Source: Planctomycetaceae bacterium (GTDB taxonomy: Bacteria > Planctomycetota > Planctomycetia > Pirellulales > Pirellulaceae). Taken from it: 18,015 nucleotides of DNA. The position numbers and the translations under genes were made by a program. Positions 5,585 through 15,060 of this stretch are shown one piece after another (the stretch's first letter is position 1; every line of letters begins with the position of its first letter). Below the pieces are notes generated by a model. That model saw only the letters and a program-made list of their open reading frames with translations, was not told where the DNA came from and made no database searches. The stretch lies in NCBI GenBank assembly GCA_007695205.1, contig REEF01000859.1, positions 1-18,015 of the forward strand, in the 5' to 3' direction.

Positions 5585-8500
5585 GCAGTCAAGCGATGCG
5601 CGGTCATCATCAGCAGGGCGAGCCGATCGCAGTGGTCGGTATGGCCTGCCGTTTTCCTTTGGCGAACAATCCCTCGCAGTACTGGCAATTGTTGCGTGAT
5701 GGCGTGGATGCTATCAGCGAAGTGCCGCGGCAGCGTTGGGATGTCGACACTTTCTACGATCCCGAACCGGCGACTCCCAGCAAAATGTACACTCGTTGGG
5801 GTGGTTTTGTAGACAATGTCGAGCTGTTCGATCCAACGTTTTTCGGGATTTCCCTGCGCGAGTCGCAGCGTATCGATCCGCAGCAGAGGCTGTTGTTGGA
5901 GGTAGCCTGGGAGGCGTTGGAAGATGCGGCGATCGTACCGGAGCGGTTACAGAATAGTGCCACCGGCGTGTTTGTTGGGATCAGCAACAGCGATTATCGG
6001 TTATTGTACAAGGATGTTTCCGAGATCGATGCCTACGTGGCGACCGGGACCTGTTTGTGCATCGCAGCCAACCGCTTGTCGTACACGTTGAATCTGCGCG
6101 GTCCCAGCATGGCGATCGACACGGCGTGTTCCTCGTCGTTGGTCGCCGTTCACCTGGCGTGTCAGAGTTTGAAACTGGGCGAGTCGGAATTGGCGATCGC
6201 TGCGGGTGTCAATATGATTTTGACACCCGAGGGGACCATCACGTTGTCGCAAGCTCGAATGATGGCTGCGGACGGGCGCTGCAAAACGTTCGACGCGTCG
6301 GCCGATGGTTACGTGCGAGGCGAGGGTTGCGGGGTGGTGATCCTGAAGCGATTGTCGGACGCCCAGGCTGCGGGGGATCGGATTCTGGCGGTGCTGCCTG
6401 GTTCGGCGGTGACACAGGACGGGTTGACCAACGGATTGACGGCTCCGAACGGCCCTTCTCAGCAGGCGGTGATCTCGATGGCTTTATCGGCCGCAGGGCG
6501 GCATCCGCACGAGATCAGTCTGATCGAGACGCATGGGACGGGGACGGCGTTGGGCGATCCGATCGAGGTGCGTTCGCTGCGCCATGTTCTGATGCGGGAT
6601 CGAGGTGACGGGCTGCCATGCTGGTTGGGTGCGGTGAAGACCAATATCGGGCATCTGGAATCGGCGGCGGGGATCGCCGGGCTGCAGAAACTGATCCTGG
6701 CGTTACAGCACCAGCAGATCCCTCCGAACCTGCATTTCCGCGAATTGAACCCGTACATTTCGTTGAAAGGCACCTCGTTCGAATTGCCTCACGAGTTGAC
6801 CGCCTGGGAAACGGGCTCGAAGCCGAAAGTGGCTGGGATCAGTTCGTTCGGATTCGGTGGCACGAATTGCCATGTGGTCGTCCAGGAGCCACCCGCGCCG
6901 GCAACACCGACAGAACGGCCTGCGGAACGGCCCCTGCATGTATTGAGTCTGACGGCGAAGACCGGCCCGGCGTTAAACGAGTCGGCACAGCGATTCGCCC
7001 AGTTCGCATCCGCTGTGCCCTCGGCCACACTAGCCGATGCCTGCTTTACGGCCAATGTCGGGCGTTCGCAGTTCGATTACCGCAAGACGTTTGTCGCGGC
7101 GGATGCTTCGCAGTTGGTGGATCAACTGGAGCGATTCGCCAACGAGGGTGTAGCGGAGCCGATCGAGCGTCGTCAAGGCAAGAAGAAGGTTCCCAAGATC
7201 GCCATGCTGTTCACCGGCCAGGGCTCCCAGTACGTCCGCATGGGACTCGCGTTGTACGAGCAACACCCTGCGTTTCGAACGGCCTTGGATCGCTGCGATC
7301 AACTGTTGCGTCCGCTGCTGCCTGAGTCCCTGCTGTCGGTGCTGTATCCTGCCGAGGGTCAATCGTCGCCGCTGGACGATACGGCTTACACCCAGCCGGC
7401 GCTTTTCTCGCTGGAATATGCTTTGGCCCAATTGTGGCAGTCCTGGGGAGTCCGGCCTGCCGTAGCGATGGGCCATAGTGTCGGGGAATACGTGGCTTGT
7501 TGCGTGGCGGGCGTGTTTACGTTGGAAGATGCGATTCGCTTGATCGCGGCGCGAGCCAGCTTGATGCAGGACTTGCCGCGGGACGGCAGCATGGTGGCGG
7601 TTTTCGCTGCGGAAGAACAGGTCGCCGACCGGATCGCCGATCTGGCCAGCGAAATCTCGATCGCTGCGATCAACGCGCCGCAGCAGACGGTGATCTCGGG
7701 CAGCCATGCGGGCATCGACACGGCCGTTTCCCGCTTAGAATCCGACGGGGTTCGCTGCAGCCGACTGACGGTCTCGCACGCGTTCCATTCACCGCTGATG
7801 GAGCCGATGCTGGAGCCTTTCCGGCGGGTGGCCGAGCAGATTTCGTTTTCGAAACCGGAATTCGATGTGATCTCGAACGTCTCGGGACAGGTGGCAGGTG
7901 ACGAGATCCTGACGGCCGACTACTGGTGCCGACATATCCGCCAGCCGGTCCGCTTTGTGGATTCGGTCCGTTGCCTGATGGAAGCGGCGCCGGGGATCGT
8001 CCTGGAAGCCGGCCCCAAGCCCGTGCTGACGGCGTTGGGGAAATCGTGCGCTCCCGACTCGCCCTCGGTCTGGTTGCCCAGTCTCCGAGGCCCGGAGGAT
8101 AAGGGGCGCATGCTGCTGGAGACCTTGGGCCGAATGTTCGAATTGGGCGCGGAGATCGATTGGCAGCAGTTCGCTGCTGACGATCATCGCAAGAAAATCA
8201 GCTTGCCGACCTATCCGTTCCAGCGTCAACGCTGCTGGACCGACTTTAGCGTCGGATCCCGGTTGACCGGTCCGCCATCGACGGCCGCGGCCGCCGGGGA
8301 CGCCACCTGCCACCCGCTGCTGGGACAACGTATCCAAGTCGCCGGGAAAGAAACCGTTTATCAGACGATGTTCTCCGTGAACCAGCCGATGTACCTGCGG
8401 GACCATCGTATCTTTGATACGGTCGTCGTCCCTGCCGCAGCGCTGGCCGAGATGGCGCTGGCGGCTGGTCGTGACGTTTTCCAAGATGCGAACGTGACGC

Positions 8501-11500
8501 TGGCGAAGATGTTCATCCAGCAGGCGCTGGTGCTGAGCGTCGAGGAACCGAGCCTTGTGCAAGTAGTGGTCTCGGTCGAAGAAGATGGAGTCCAGGCTTT
8601 TCAGATTTACAGCGCGAAGCAAACGCCGAATCATCCCGGTCGGATCTGGACGCGTCATGCCATGGGAAAGATCGTCTTGGACCGCGAGACGCCCAGCTCG
8701 GAATCGGACGATATCCAGGCACTGCGGGCGTCGATCGATCGCGAAGTGAGTACCGAACGATTGTATGAGGTCTGTCGCAGCAACGGGCTGGCTTACGGGC
8801 CGACCTTCCAAGGCGTCCAGCGATTGTGGCAGGGCGATGATCAGGCATTGGGCCAGGTGGTGTTACCGGCAGAAGTTCAGTCGCAGGCGGATCAGTACCT
8901 GCTGCACCCGGCGTTATTGGACGCATGTTTTCAAACGCTGGCGGCCGCACTGCCCGAATCCGAGACACGGCAGGCTCTGCTGCCCCTGGCGCTGAAGTCG
9001 CTGCGCGTGCTTCAGCCGGGCGCATCGACGGTCTGGAGCCATGTGCGGATCACGTCGTCTGCCGGCACATCGCGCAAGAGCGTGGTCGCCGAGATCCGGT
9101 TGCTGGACGCCCAAGGCGGTTTGGTCGCCCTGATCGAAGGCCTGGAATTGCGGCGAGTGCGTCGGGAGATCCTGATGCGCCAGATGCAGCGCAATGTGGA
9201 CGATTGGCTTTATCGAGTCGACTGGCGTCCCAAAGCACGCGGGGATCGCAGTGCTGCCAGTTCGATAGAAACGGGTGCTTGGTTGATCCTGGGGGACGAT
9301 CGGGGCATCGGTGCCAAAATAGCCGACCAGTTGCGGTCCCAGGGCAATCGTTGCGTGCTGGCTCGCACCGGCGAACGCTTCGCCGCCGTGGGACCGGATG
9401 ACTACGAACTGTGCCCGGTCGAATCGGGCGACTATCAGCGGGTGTTGGACGAGGCGTTTCGCGACGACATTCACCAGTTGCGCGGAGTGATTCATCTGTG
9501 GAGTCTGAATGCCGCGTGTTTCGACGATCGGACGTCCAACTCGTTGGGGATCGGCCAGCGATTGAGCTGCGCGGTAACACTCGATCTGGTGCAAGCGCTG
9601 ATCAAGACGTTGCCAGCAGAATTGCCGCGTTTGTGGCTGGTGACTCGCGGAGCCCAATCGGTGATGGCGCCATCCGATCCGGTCGATCCGACTCAGGCCT
9701 CGTTGTGGGGTATGGCTCGTGTGATCGCCTGGGAGCACCCCCAACTGCAACCGGTGCGCATCGATCTGGCGGCCCAACCGCAGTCGGATGAGATCGCTAT
9801 GTTGACCCGCGAGATCCTGGACGGCGACGACGAAGACCAGGTGGCGCTGCGAGAATCGGTGCGCTACGTCCCGCGTCTTGTCCAGCGCAGCCAGCGGTCG
9901 CCGAGTGCGATGGAGGTGCCCGAGGACTCGCCGTTCCGGTTGCGATTGACCAAGTATGGCGTGCTGGACAACCTGGAAGTCCAACCCAGCGAGCGCCGAG
10001 CCCCGGGGCCGGGCGAAGTGGAGATCGCGGTGTACGCCGCCGGGCTGAACTTCCGCGATTGCCTCAGGGCGCTGGGCATGCTGCAGCAGTACGAGCAGTC
10101 GATCGGGATTCACAGCGAGGCGGACGTTGTCTTCGGTTTCGAATGTGCCGGCAGGATCGCGGCCGTGGGGCCGGGGGTCGAACATCTGGCGGTGGGCGAT
10201 GCCGTGCTGGCACTCGCGCTGGGCAGCTTGGCCAGTCACGTGACCGTCAATGCCAGTTACGTGGCACCGAAACCTTCGTCGCTGACCTTCGAGCAGGCCG
10301 CGACGATTCCGCTGGCTTATTTGACGGCTCATTATGGATTGAATCGCTTGGCTCGGATGACCGCGGGAGAACGGGTGCTGATCCACGCCGCGGCAGGCGG
10401 CGTCGGGCAGGCGGCGGTGGCGTTGGCCCGCGCTGGTGGCGCGGAAGTGTTCGCGACCGCCAGTCCCGGCAAATGGGACTTCCTGCGTTCCCAGGGGATC
10501 ACGCATGTGATGAATTCGCGGACGTTGGATTTCGCCCAAGAGATCCAACAACAGACGGATGGCCAGGGAGTCCAGATCGTGCTGAACAGTCTGAACGGCG
10601 ACTTCATCCCCAGCAGCCTGTCTGCCCTGGCGCCCGAAGGACGTTTTGTCGAGATCGGTAAGATCGATATCTGGTCGGCCGACCAAATGCGTCAGCAGCG
10701 TCCCGATGTGGCATACCTTCCGTTCGATTTGGGCGAACACGAACTACAGCAGCCAGGACTGATCCGGGGGATGTTGGAAGATTTGATGAGCCGTTTCGAA
10801 TCCGGCGAACTGGCTCCGCTGCCTTGCCGTGTCTTTTCGATCGACGATGCGATCAGCGCGTTTCGATGGATGGCTCAGGGCAAACACCTGGGCAAGGTCG
10901 TCATCTCGCTGGCCGCCTATCAGCAATCCGATGTGCCGCCCATTCGCGACGATGCAAGCTACCTGATCACCGGGGGCCTTGGCGGCTTGGGTTGGAAGGT
11001 CGCCCAGTGGCTGGTCCAACACGGGGCGCGCAGTTTGGTGTTGACCGGACGCCGCGCGGAGCCCGGCGACGAGGCCCATGAGAGGATCGCGGCCTGGAAA
11101 GAGCAAGGGATCCAGGTCACGGTATTGCGAGCCGATGTGTCGCGGCAGGGGGATGTGGAACAGACGATCGGCCATATCTGCCGTCACCTGCCGACGTTGC
11201 GCGGTGTGTTCCACGCAGCGGGAGTGTTGGACGATGGCGTGCTGATCCAGCAGGATTGGGAACGCTTCGATCGCGTGTTGGCGCCCAAGACGTTCGGGGC
11301 CTTCCATCTGCACCAGGCGACTCGTGACCTGCCGCTGGATCTGTTCGTCGGTTTTTCGTCGCTCGCGTCGCTGCTGGGATCGCCCGGCCAATCGAACTAT
11401 GCGGCGGCGAACGCCTTCTTGGACGCCTTGGCGCACGAACGGCAACGGTTGGGAATGCCTGCGATCAGCATCAACTGGGGGCCTTGGGATTCGATCGGCA

Positions 11501-13404
11501 TGACAGCGGATCGCGACGAACGGGACGAGGCACGCTGGGCGGCCAGCGGCATGGAAACCATCCCGGTCGAACAAGGGCTGGAGATCCTGGGCCAACTGCT
11601 GCGCCAGAACCGCCCCCAGATCGGCGTGCTGCCCATCGCTTGGCGCAAGTTCTTGAAACAGGTCCCCAAACGCCAGCGGGAGACGTTTCTGGCCGAGATG
11701 GCTCGGCAATCGGAATCGGCCGTGGGCGAACCAGGGGCGGCTCGCAAACGTTCCGATGCACTCAAGCGGTTCCAGTCGGCCGCTACGGATCGACGGCCCG
11801 AACTGGCTCGCCACTTCGCCTTGGAACGCATCGCGGCAACGTTGGGGATGAGCGTCGAGCATCTGGACGTGGCCCAACCGCTGAAGCACCTGGGCCTGGA
11901 TTCCCTGATGGCGATCGAACTGAAGAATCGCATCGAGACCGAACTGGAAATCGAACTGCCTCTGGAAGCTTTCTCCGAAGAGATGACCGGCGGCGACCTG
12001 GCTGATCGAGTCGCCTCGATCGCCTGCACCGTGCATAGCGGCCCGGACGATGCAGAGCAACCTGCGGAGCAACTCGCCGCCCTGCCCACGGAAACGACGG
12101 CTGCGCCCCAGTCGCCGGGCGCCGATCAAAGCTCGCCGCAGCCCCCTACCGTGGTCGACGATCTGGCCGAGATCCCGGAAGAGTTCTACCGGTTAGAAGC
12201 CATGCCGGAATATCGGAAACTGGAAGGCCAATTGGCTCAGATGCAAGTCCTGGGCGTCGAGAACCCATTCTTCAACGTCCACGAACGGGTCACGTGCGAT
12301 ACGACCATGATCGCAGGCCGGGAACTGATCAATTTCTCCAGTTACAACTATCTGGCCATGTCCGGCGACCCGGAGATCACGCAGGCGGCTAAGGATGCGC
12401 TGGACCTTTACGGAACCAGTGTTTCGGCCAGCCGCGTTGTGTCGGGCGAAAAGACCATCCATCGAGAACTGGAACGCGCCATCGCCGATTTCGTAGGCGT
12501 CGACGACTCGATCGTCTACCTGGGTGGCCATGCGACCAACGAGACGACGATCGGCCACCTGTTCCATCCGGGCGACCTGATCCTGCACGACGAACTGGTG
12601 CATAACAGTATCATCCAGGGTTGCATCCTGTCGCATGCTCAACGACGAGCCTTTCCGCACAACGACTGGCAGGCGCTAGACCAGATCCTGAAGCAGGTCC
12701 GACGCAACTACAAACGCGTGCTGGTGGTGGTCGAAGGCGTCTACAGCATGGACGGAGACTATCCCGAACTGCCGGAATTGGTCCGCGTCAAGAAACGCCA
12801 TAAGGCGCTGCTGATGGTCGACGAGGCTCATTCGATCGGGACCATGGGCCAGGGCGGTCATGGGATCTGCGAGCATTATGGGGTCGATCCGCGCGAGATC
12901 GATCTGTTGATGGGCACGCTCAGCAAATCCTTCGGAAGCTGCGGCGGTTACATCGCGGGTTGCAAACAGGTCGTCAAGTATCTGAAATACACAGCGCCCG
13001 GTTTCGTGTTCAGTGTCGGCATCTCGCCGCCCAACGCAGCCGCCGCACTGGCGGCGATCCGCAAAGTCCAGCGCGATCCCGAGCGGGTGCATCAAATCCA
13101 ATCACGCAGCCGGCTGTTCTTGCAGACGGCCAAGGACCATCGTTTGGATACGGGGCTCAGCAACAACACGCCGGTAGTGCCGGTGATCATCGGCAATTCG
13201 ATCAAAGCCCTGTTGCTGTCCCGGAATCTGTTCAAACGCGGCATCAATGTCCAGCCGATTCTGCATCCGGCCGTCGAAGAAAAAGCCGCTCGGTTGCGGT
13301 TCTTCATCACGGCTCGACATACCGACGAACAGATCGCCCATACGTTGCAGGCGGTCGACGAGGAACTCACGAAGCTGGATTCCAGTCGGCGATCAGCCGG
13401 ATGA
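5581..13404 (+). CDS. Iterative-type reducing type I polyketide synthase fused to an alpha-oxoamine synthase (KS-AT-DH-ER-KR-ACP-AOS)
   Basis: A single 2607-residue protein starting at the ATG that overlaps the ACP stop; an in-frame ATG at 5497 lies inside the ACP gene and adds 28 unrelated residues. KS (about 14-438) has Cys183 in DTACSSSL, His318 in HGTGT and His358 in NIGHLES. AT (about 538-840) has Ser633 in GHSVG and HAFH (733-736), the malonyl-CoA signature. DH (from 911) has His942 in a HxxxDxxxxP variant, YGPTFQG near 1072 and Asp1114. A structural KR region (about 1200-1450) follows without a methyltransferase. ER (about 1452-1780) has HAAAGGVGQ near 1602. KR has TGGLGGLG (1797-1804), an LDD motif (1883-1885) that predicts B-type stereochemistry, and Ser1927/Tyr1940/Asn1944. 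ACP carries Ser2108 in LGLDSL. After a Pro/Gln-rich linker, the AOS domain (about 2201-2605) has His2341, DEAHS (Asp2414, His2417), PLP Lys2449 in TLSKSFG and Arg2573. Predicted outcome: a saturated acyl chain released by decarboxylative condensation with an amino acid as a 2-amino-3-ketone. There is no thioesterase or loading module. Chain length and amino acid are unknown. Confidence 0.95.
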   Translation: MSSQAMRGHHQQGEPIAVVGMACRFPLANNPSQYWQLLRDGVDAISEVPRQRWDVDTFYDPEPATPSKMYTRWGGFVDNVELFDPTFFGISLRESQRIDPQQRLLLEVAWEALEDAAIVPERLQNSATGVFVGISNSDYRLLYKDVSEIDAYVATGTCLCIAANRLSYTLNLRGPSMAIDTACSSSLVAVHLACQSLKLGESELAIAAGVNMILTPEGTITLSQARMMAADGRCKTFDASADGYVRGEGCGVVILKRLSDAQAAGDRILAVLPGSAVTQDGLTNGLTAPNGPSQQAVISMALSAAGRHPHEISLIETHGTGTALGDPIEVRSLRHVLMRDRGDGLPCWLGAVKTNIGHLESAAGIAGLQKLILALQHQQIPPNLHFRELNPYISLKGTSFELPHELTAWETGSKPKVAGISSFGFGGTNCHVVVQEPPAPATPTERPAERPLHVLSLTAKTGPALNESAQRFAQFASAVPSATLADACFTANVGRSQFDYRKTFVAADASQLVDQLERFANEGVAEPIERRQGKKKVPKIAMLFTGQGSQYVRMGLALYEQHPAFRTALDRCDQLLRPLLPESLLSVLYPAEGQSSPLDDTAYTQPALFSLEYALAQLWQSWGVRPAVAMGHSVGEYVACCVAGVFTLEDAIRLIAARASLMQDLPRDGSMVAVFAAEEQVADRIADLASEISIAAINAPQQTVISGSHAGIDTAVSRLESDGVRCSRLTVSHAFHSPLMEPMLEPFRRVAEQISFSKPEFDVISNVSGQVAGDEILTADYWCRHIRQPVRFVDSVRCLMEAAPGIVLEAGPKPVLTALGKSCAPDSPSVWLPSLRGPEDKGRMLLETLGRMFELGAEIDWQQFAADDHRKKISLPTYPFQRQRCWTDFSVGSRLTGPPSTAAAAGDATCHPLLGQRIQVAGKETVYQTMFSVNQPMYLRDHRIFDTVVVPAAALAEMALAAGRDVFQDANVTLAKMFIQQALVLSVEEPSLVQVVVSVEEDGVQAFQIYSAKQTPNHPGRIWTRHAMGKIVLDRETPSSESDDIQALRASIDREVSTERLYEVCRSNGLAYGPTFQGVQRLWQGDDQALGQVVLPAEVQSQADQYLLHPALLDACFQTLAAALPESETRQALLPLALKSLRVLQPGASTVWSHVRITSSAGTSRKSVVAEIRLLDAQGGLVALIEGLELRRVRREILMRQMQRNVDDWLYRVDWRPKARGDRSAASSIETGAWLILGDDRGIGAKIADQLRSQGNRCVLARTGERFAAVGPDDYELCPVESGDYQRVLDEAFRDDIHQLRGVIHLWSLNAACFDDRTSNSLGIGQRLSCAVTLDLVQALIKTLPAELPRLWLVTRGAQSVMAPSDPVDPTQASLWGMARVIAWEHPQLQPVRIDLAAQPQSDEIAMLTREILDGDDEDQVALRESVRYVPRLVQRSQRSPSAMEVPEDSPFRLRLTKYGVLDNLEVQPSERRAPGPGEVEIAVYAAGLNFRDCLRALGMLQQYEQSIGIHSEADVVFGFECAGRIAAVGPGVEHLAVGDAVLALALGSLASHVTVNASYVAPKPSSLTFEQAATIPLAYLTAHYGLNRLARMTAGERVLIHAAAGGVGQAAVALARAGGAEVFATASPGKWDFLRSQGITHVMNSRTLDFAQEIQQQTDGQGVQIVLNSLNGDFIPSSLSALAPEGRFVEIGKIDIWSADQMRQQRPDVAYLPFDLGEHELQQPGLIRGMLEDLMSRFESGELAPLPCRVFSIDDAISAFRWMAQGKHLGKVVISLAAYQQSDVPPIRDDASYLITGGLGGLGWKVAQWLVQHGARSLVLTGRRAEPGDEAHERIAAWKEQGIQVTVLRADVSRQGDVEQTIGHICRHLPTLRGVFHAAGVLDDGVLIQQDWERFDRVLAPKTFGAFHLHQATRDLPLDLFVGFSSLASLLGSPGQSNYAAANAFLDALAHERQRLGMPAISINWGPWDSIGMTADRDERDEARWAASGMETIPVEQGLEILGQLLRQNRPQIGVLPIAWRKFLKQVPKRQRETFLAEMARQSESAVGEPGAARKRSDALKRFQSAATDRRPELARHFALERIAATLGMSVEHLDVAQPLKHLGLDSLMAIELKNRIETELEIELPLEAFSEEMTGGDLADRVASIACTVHSGPDDAEQPAEQLAALPTETTAAPQSPGADQSSPQPPTVVDDLAEIPEEFYRLEAMPEYRKLEGQLAQMQVLGVENPFFNVHERVTCDTTMIAGRELINFSSYNYLAMSGDPEITQAAKDALDLYGTSVSASRVVSGEKTIHRELERAIADFVGVDDSIVYLGGHATNETTIGHLFHPGDLILHDELVHNSIIQGCILSHAQRRAFPHNDWQALDQILKQVRRNYKRVLVVVEGVYSMDGDYPELPELVRVKKRHKALLMVDEAHSIGTMGQGGHGICEHYGVDPREIDLLMGTLSKSFGSCGGYIAGCKQVVKYLKYTAPGFVFSVGISPPNAAAALAAIRKVQRDPERVHQIQSRSRLFLQTAKDHRLDTGLSNNTPVVPVIIGNSIKALLLSRNLFKRGINVQPILHPAVEEKAARLRFFITARHTDEQIAHTLQAVDEELTKLDSSRRSAG

Positions 13405-14901
13405 TTGCCCGGTCAACTGGCAGAATCGGCCGAAGGCGTCCTCCCATGCACCGGATCTCCGCGGCGTGAACTCGACGACGTCAAAGCTGCGGCGGATCAA
13501 CTCGCGGGCTTCGGCAATCCCTGCCACGTCGCCCGCAGTCGTCGCCTGGACCATCACGTTGCCGATCGCCGTCGCTTCGACGGGTCCCGCCAGAACTCGA
13601 CAGTTGCAGGCGTCGGCGGCCATCTGGCACAGCAAACGGTTCTGCGTGCCACCGCCGACGATGTGGATCGTATCGATCGATGCCCCGGTCAATTCACGCA
13701 GCCAGCCCAGGACCATACGGTAACGCAACGCCAGGCTCTCCAGGATGCATCGCACCATGGCGCCGGGATTCTCGGGAACGGGTTGCCCCGTATCGCGACA
13801 CAGCGACTGAATCTGGGCGGTCATGTCCTTAGGAGCGACCAACGACGGATCGTCCGGATCGATCAGCGAAACCAGGGGTGCGGCCCCTTCGGCGGCGCGC
13901 ACCAGATGGGACCAGCCGAACTCGTTCCCCGCCTGGTTCCACATCCGGCGGCATTCTTGCAACAACCACAACCCGGCGATGTTCTTCAACAACCGGGTCG
14001 TGCCCTCCACTCCGCCTTCGTTGGTAAAGTTCAGCTCGCGACACTTATCGTTCACCACCGGTGTCGGACTCTCCACACCCATCAAAGACCACGTACCACT
14101 GCTGATGTAACACCAATCGGGCGCGGCACCGACCACGCCGGATGCCGGGACGGCCATCACCGCACTGGCAGTATCATGCGATCCCGGAAGCACCACCTCC
14201 ACGCCGCGCAGATCGGTGAATTCCGCCACGTGACTCTGCACCGGCCCCAGCTTGGTGCCCGGTGCGACGATCGGGCCAAAAATATGCTGCGGAAATCCGA
14301 ACTGCTCGATCAGCTTCCAAGACCAGTCTCCGGTGATCGGGTTATACAACTGGGTGGTCGATACGTCCGTGAATTCATTGGCCGCTTCACCGGTCAGCAG
14401 CCAGTGAAACAGATCGGGAACCATCAACAATCGCTCGGCGACGTCCAGCAGAGGCGAATCGGCCAACTTCATGGCCAGCAACTGGTACAGGGAATTGATT
14501 TCCATGAACTGCAACCCGGTTTCGGCGAAGATCTGATCGCGCGGGACGATCTGGAAAGCCTTGTCGAACATCCCGGCCGTGCGCCGATCCCGATAATGGT
14601 ACGGGTTGCCCAGCAATTCCCCACCGCGCCCCAGCAGCCCGAAATCGACTCCCCAAGTATCCACGCCCACGCTGACAATCTGATCGCCGAATTCGGCCGC
14701 TGCCGCCTGCAGGCCTTTCTGGATATGGGTCCATTGGGCCAGCAGATCCCAGTACATGCGTCCATTGACCATCACCGGCCCGTTCTCGAACCGATAGACT
14801 TCCTGCAAACTGACTCGATCCGAACGCAACAACCCCGCCACCACTCGGCCGCTGGATGCTCCCAAATCGACCGCCAGATAGACCTTCGCCTTGTCTGTCA
14901 T
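13393..14901 (-). CDS. rhaB: Rhamnulokinase (FGGY carbohydrate kinase)
   Basis: This 502-residue protein belongs to the FGGY kinase family and most resembles L-rhamnulose kinase, which makes L-rhamnulose 1-phosphate from ATP and L-rhamnulose in the cytoplasm. The N-terminal phosphate-binding motif DLGASSGR (12-19), VDTWGVDFGLLG, a HDTASAV segment with Asp243 as the probable catalytic base, YISSGTWSLMG and the GGGTQN adenosine-site motif (416-421) are all present, and the length matches RhaB (about 490). AGAGG lies about 9 nt before the ATG at 14901. The gene converges with the PKS and their 3' ends overlap by 12 bp. No rhamnose isomerase, aldolase or transporter is in the window, so it stands apart from a full rhamnose operon here. 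Another sugar such as L-fuculose is a less likely substrate. Confidence 0.93.
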   Translation of the reverse strand: MTDKAKVYLAVDLGASSGRVVAGLLRSDRVSLQEVYRFENGPVMVNGRMYWDLLAQWTHIQKGLQAAAAEFGDQIVSVGVDTWGVDFGLLGRGGELLGNPYHYRDRRTAGMFDKAFQIVPRDQIFAETGLQFMEINSLYQLLAMKLADSPLLDVAERLLMVPDLFHWLLTGEAANEFTDVSTTQLYNPITGDWSWKLIEQFGFPQHIFGPIVAPGTKLGPVQSHVAEFTDLRGVEVVLPGSHDTASAVMAVPASGVVGAAPDWCYISSGTWSLMGVESPTPVVNDKCRELNFTNEGGVEGTTRLLKNIAGLWLLQECRRMWNQAGNEFGWSHLVRAAEGAAPLVSLIDPDDPSLVAPKDMTAQIQSLCRDTGQPVPENPGAMVRCILESLALRYRMVLGWLRELTGASIDTIHIVGGGTQNRLLCQMAADACNCRVLAGPVEATAIGNVMVQATTAGDVAGIAEARELIRRSFDVVEFTPRRSGAWEDAFGRFCQLTGQSSG

Positions 14902-15060
14902 TGCATTATCCTCTGATTATTCCAGGCCGCCCCTTCGATGCTCCGATACGATCGAGCACCGGTTTCGCCTACCAGGGTAACGCATACAGGGGCCGTCGTG
15001 AAAGTAGGGTAGGTGCTGCGAAGGGGCGCAAGTGGGGTGTTCCGTTTTGATCCGGAGTGT

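Noticed and set aside
8914..12129. Two long minus-strand open frames opposite the PKS (about 608 and 461 residues)
   Set aside because: They mirror the PKS codon pattern, have Arg/Gln/His-rich composition and no domain signature, while the PKS frame holds all catalytic motifs.
13405..14916. Plus-strand 503-residue open frame opposite rhaB
   Set aside because: It is the antisense shadow of a well-supported rhamnulokinase, low in recognisable structure and rich in Gln/His/Arg.
14928..15028. Inverted pair GCCCCTTCG / CGAAGGGGC flanking the rhaB upstream gap
   Set aside because: The arms are only about 9 bp and 80 bp apart in GC-rich sequence, which is within chance expectation.
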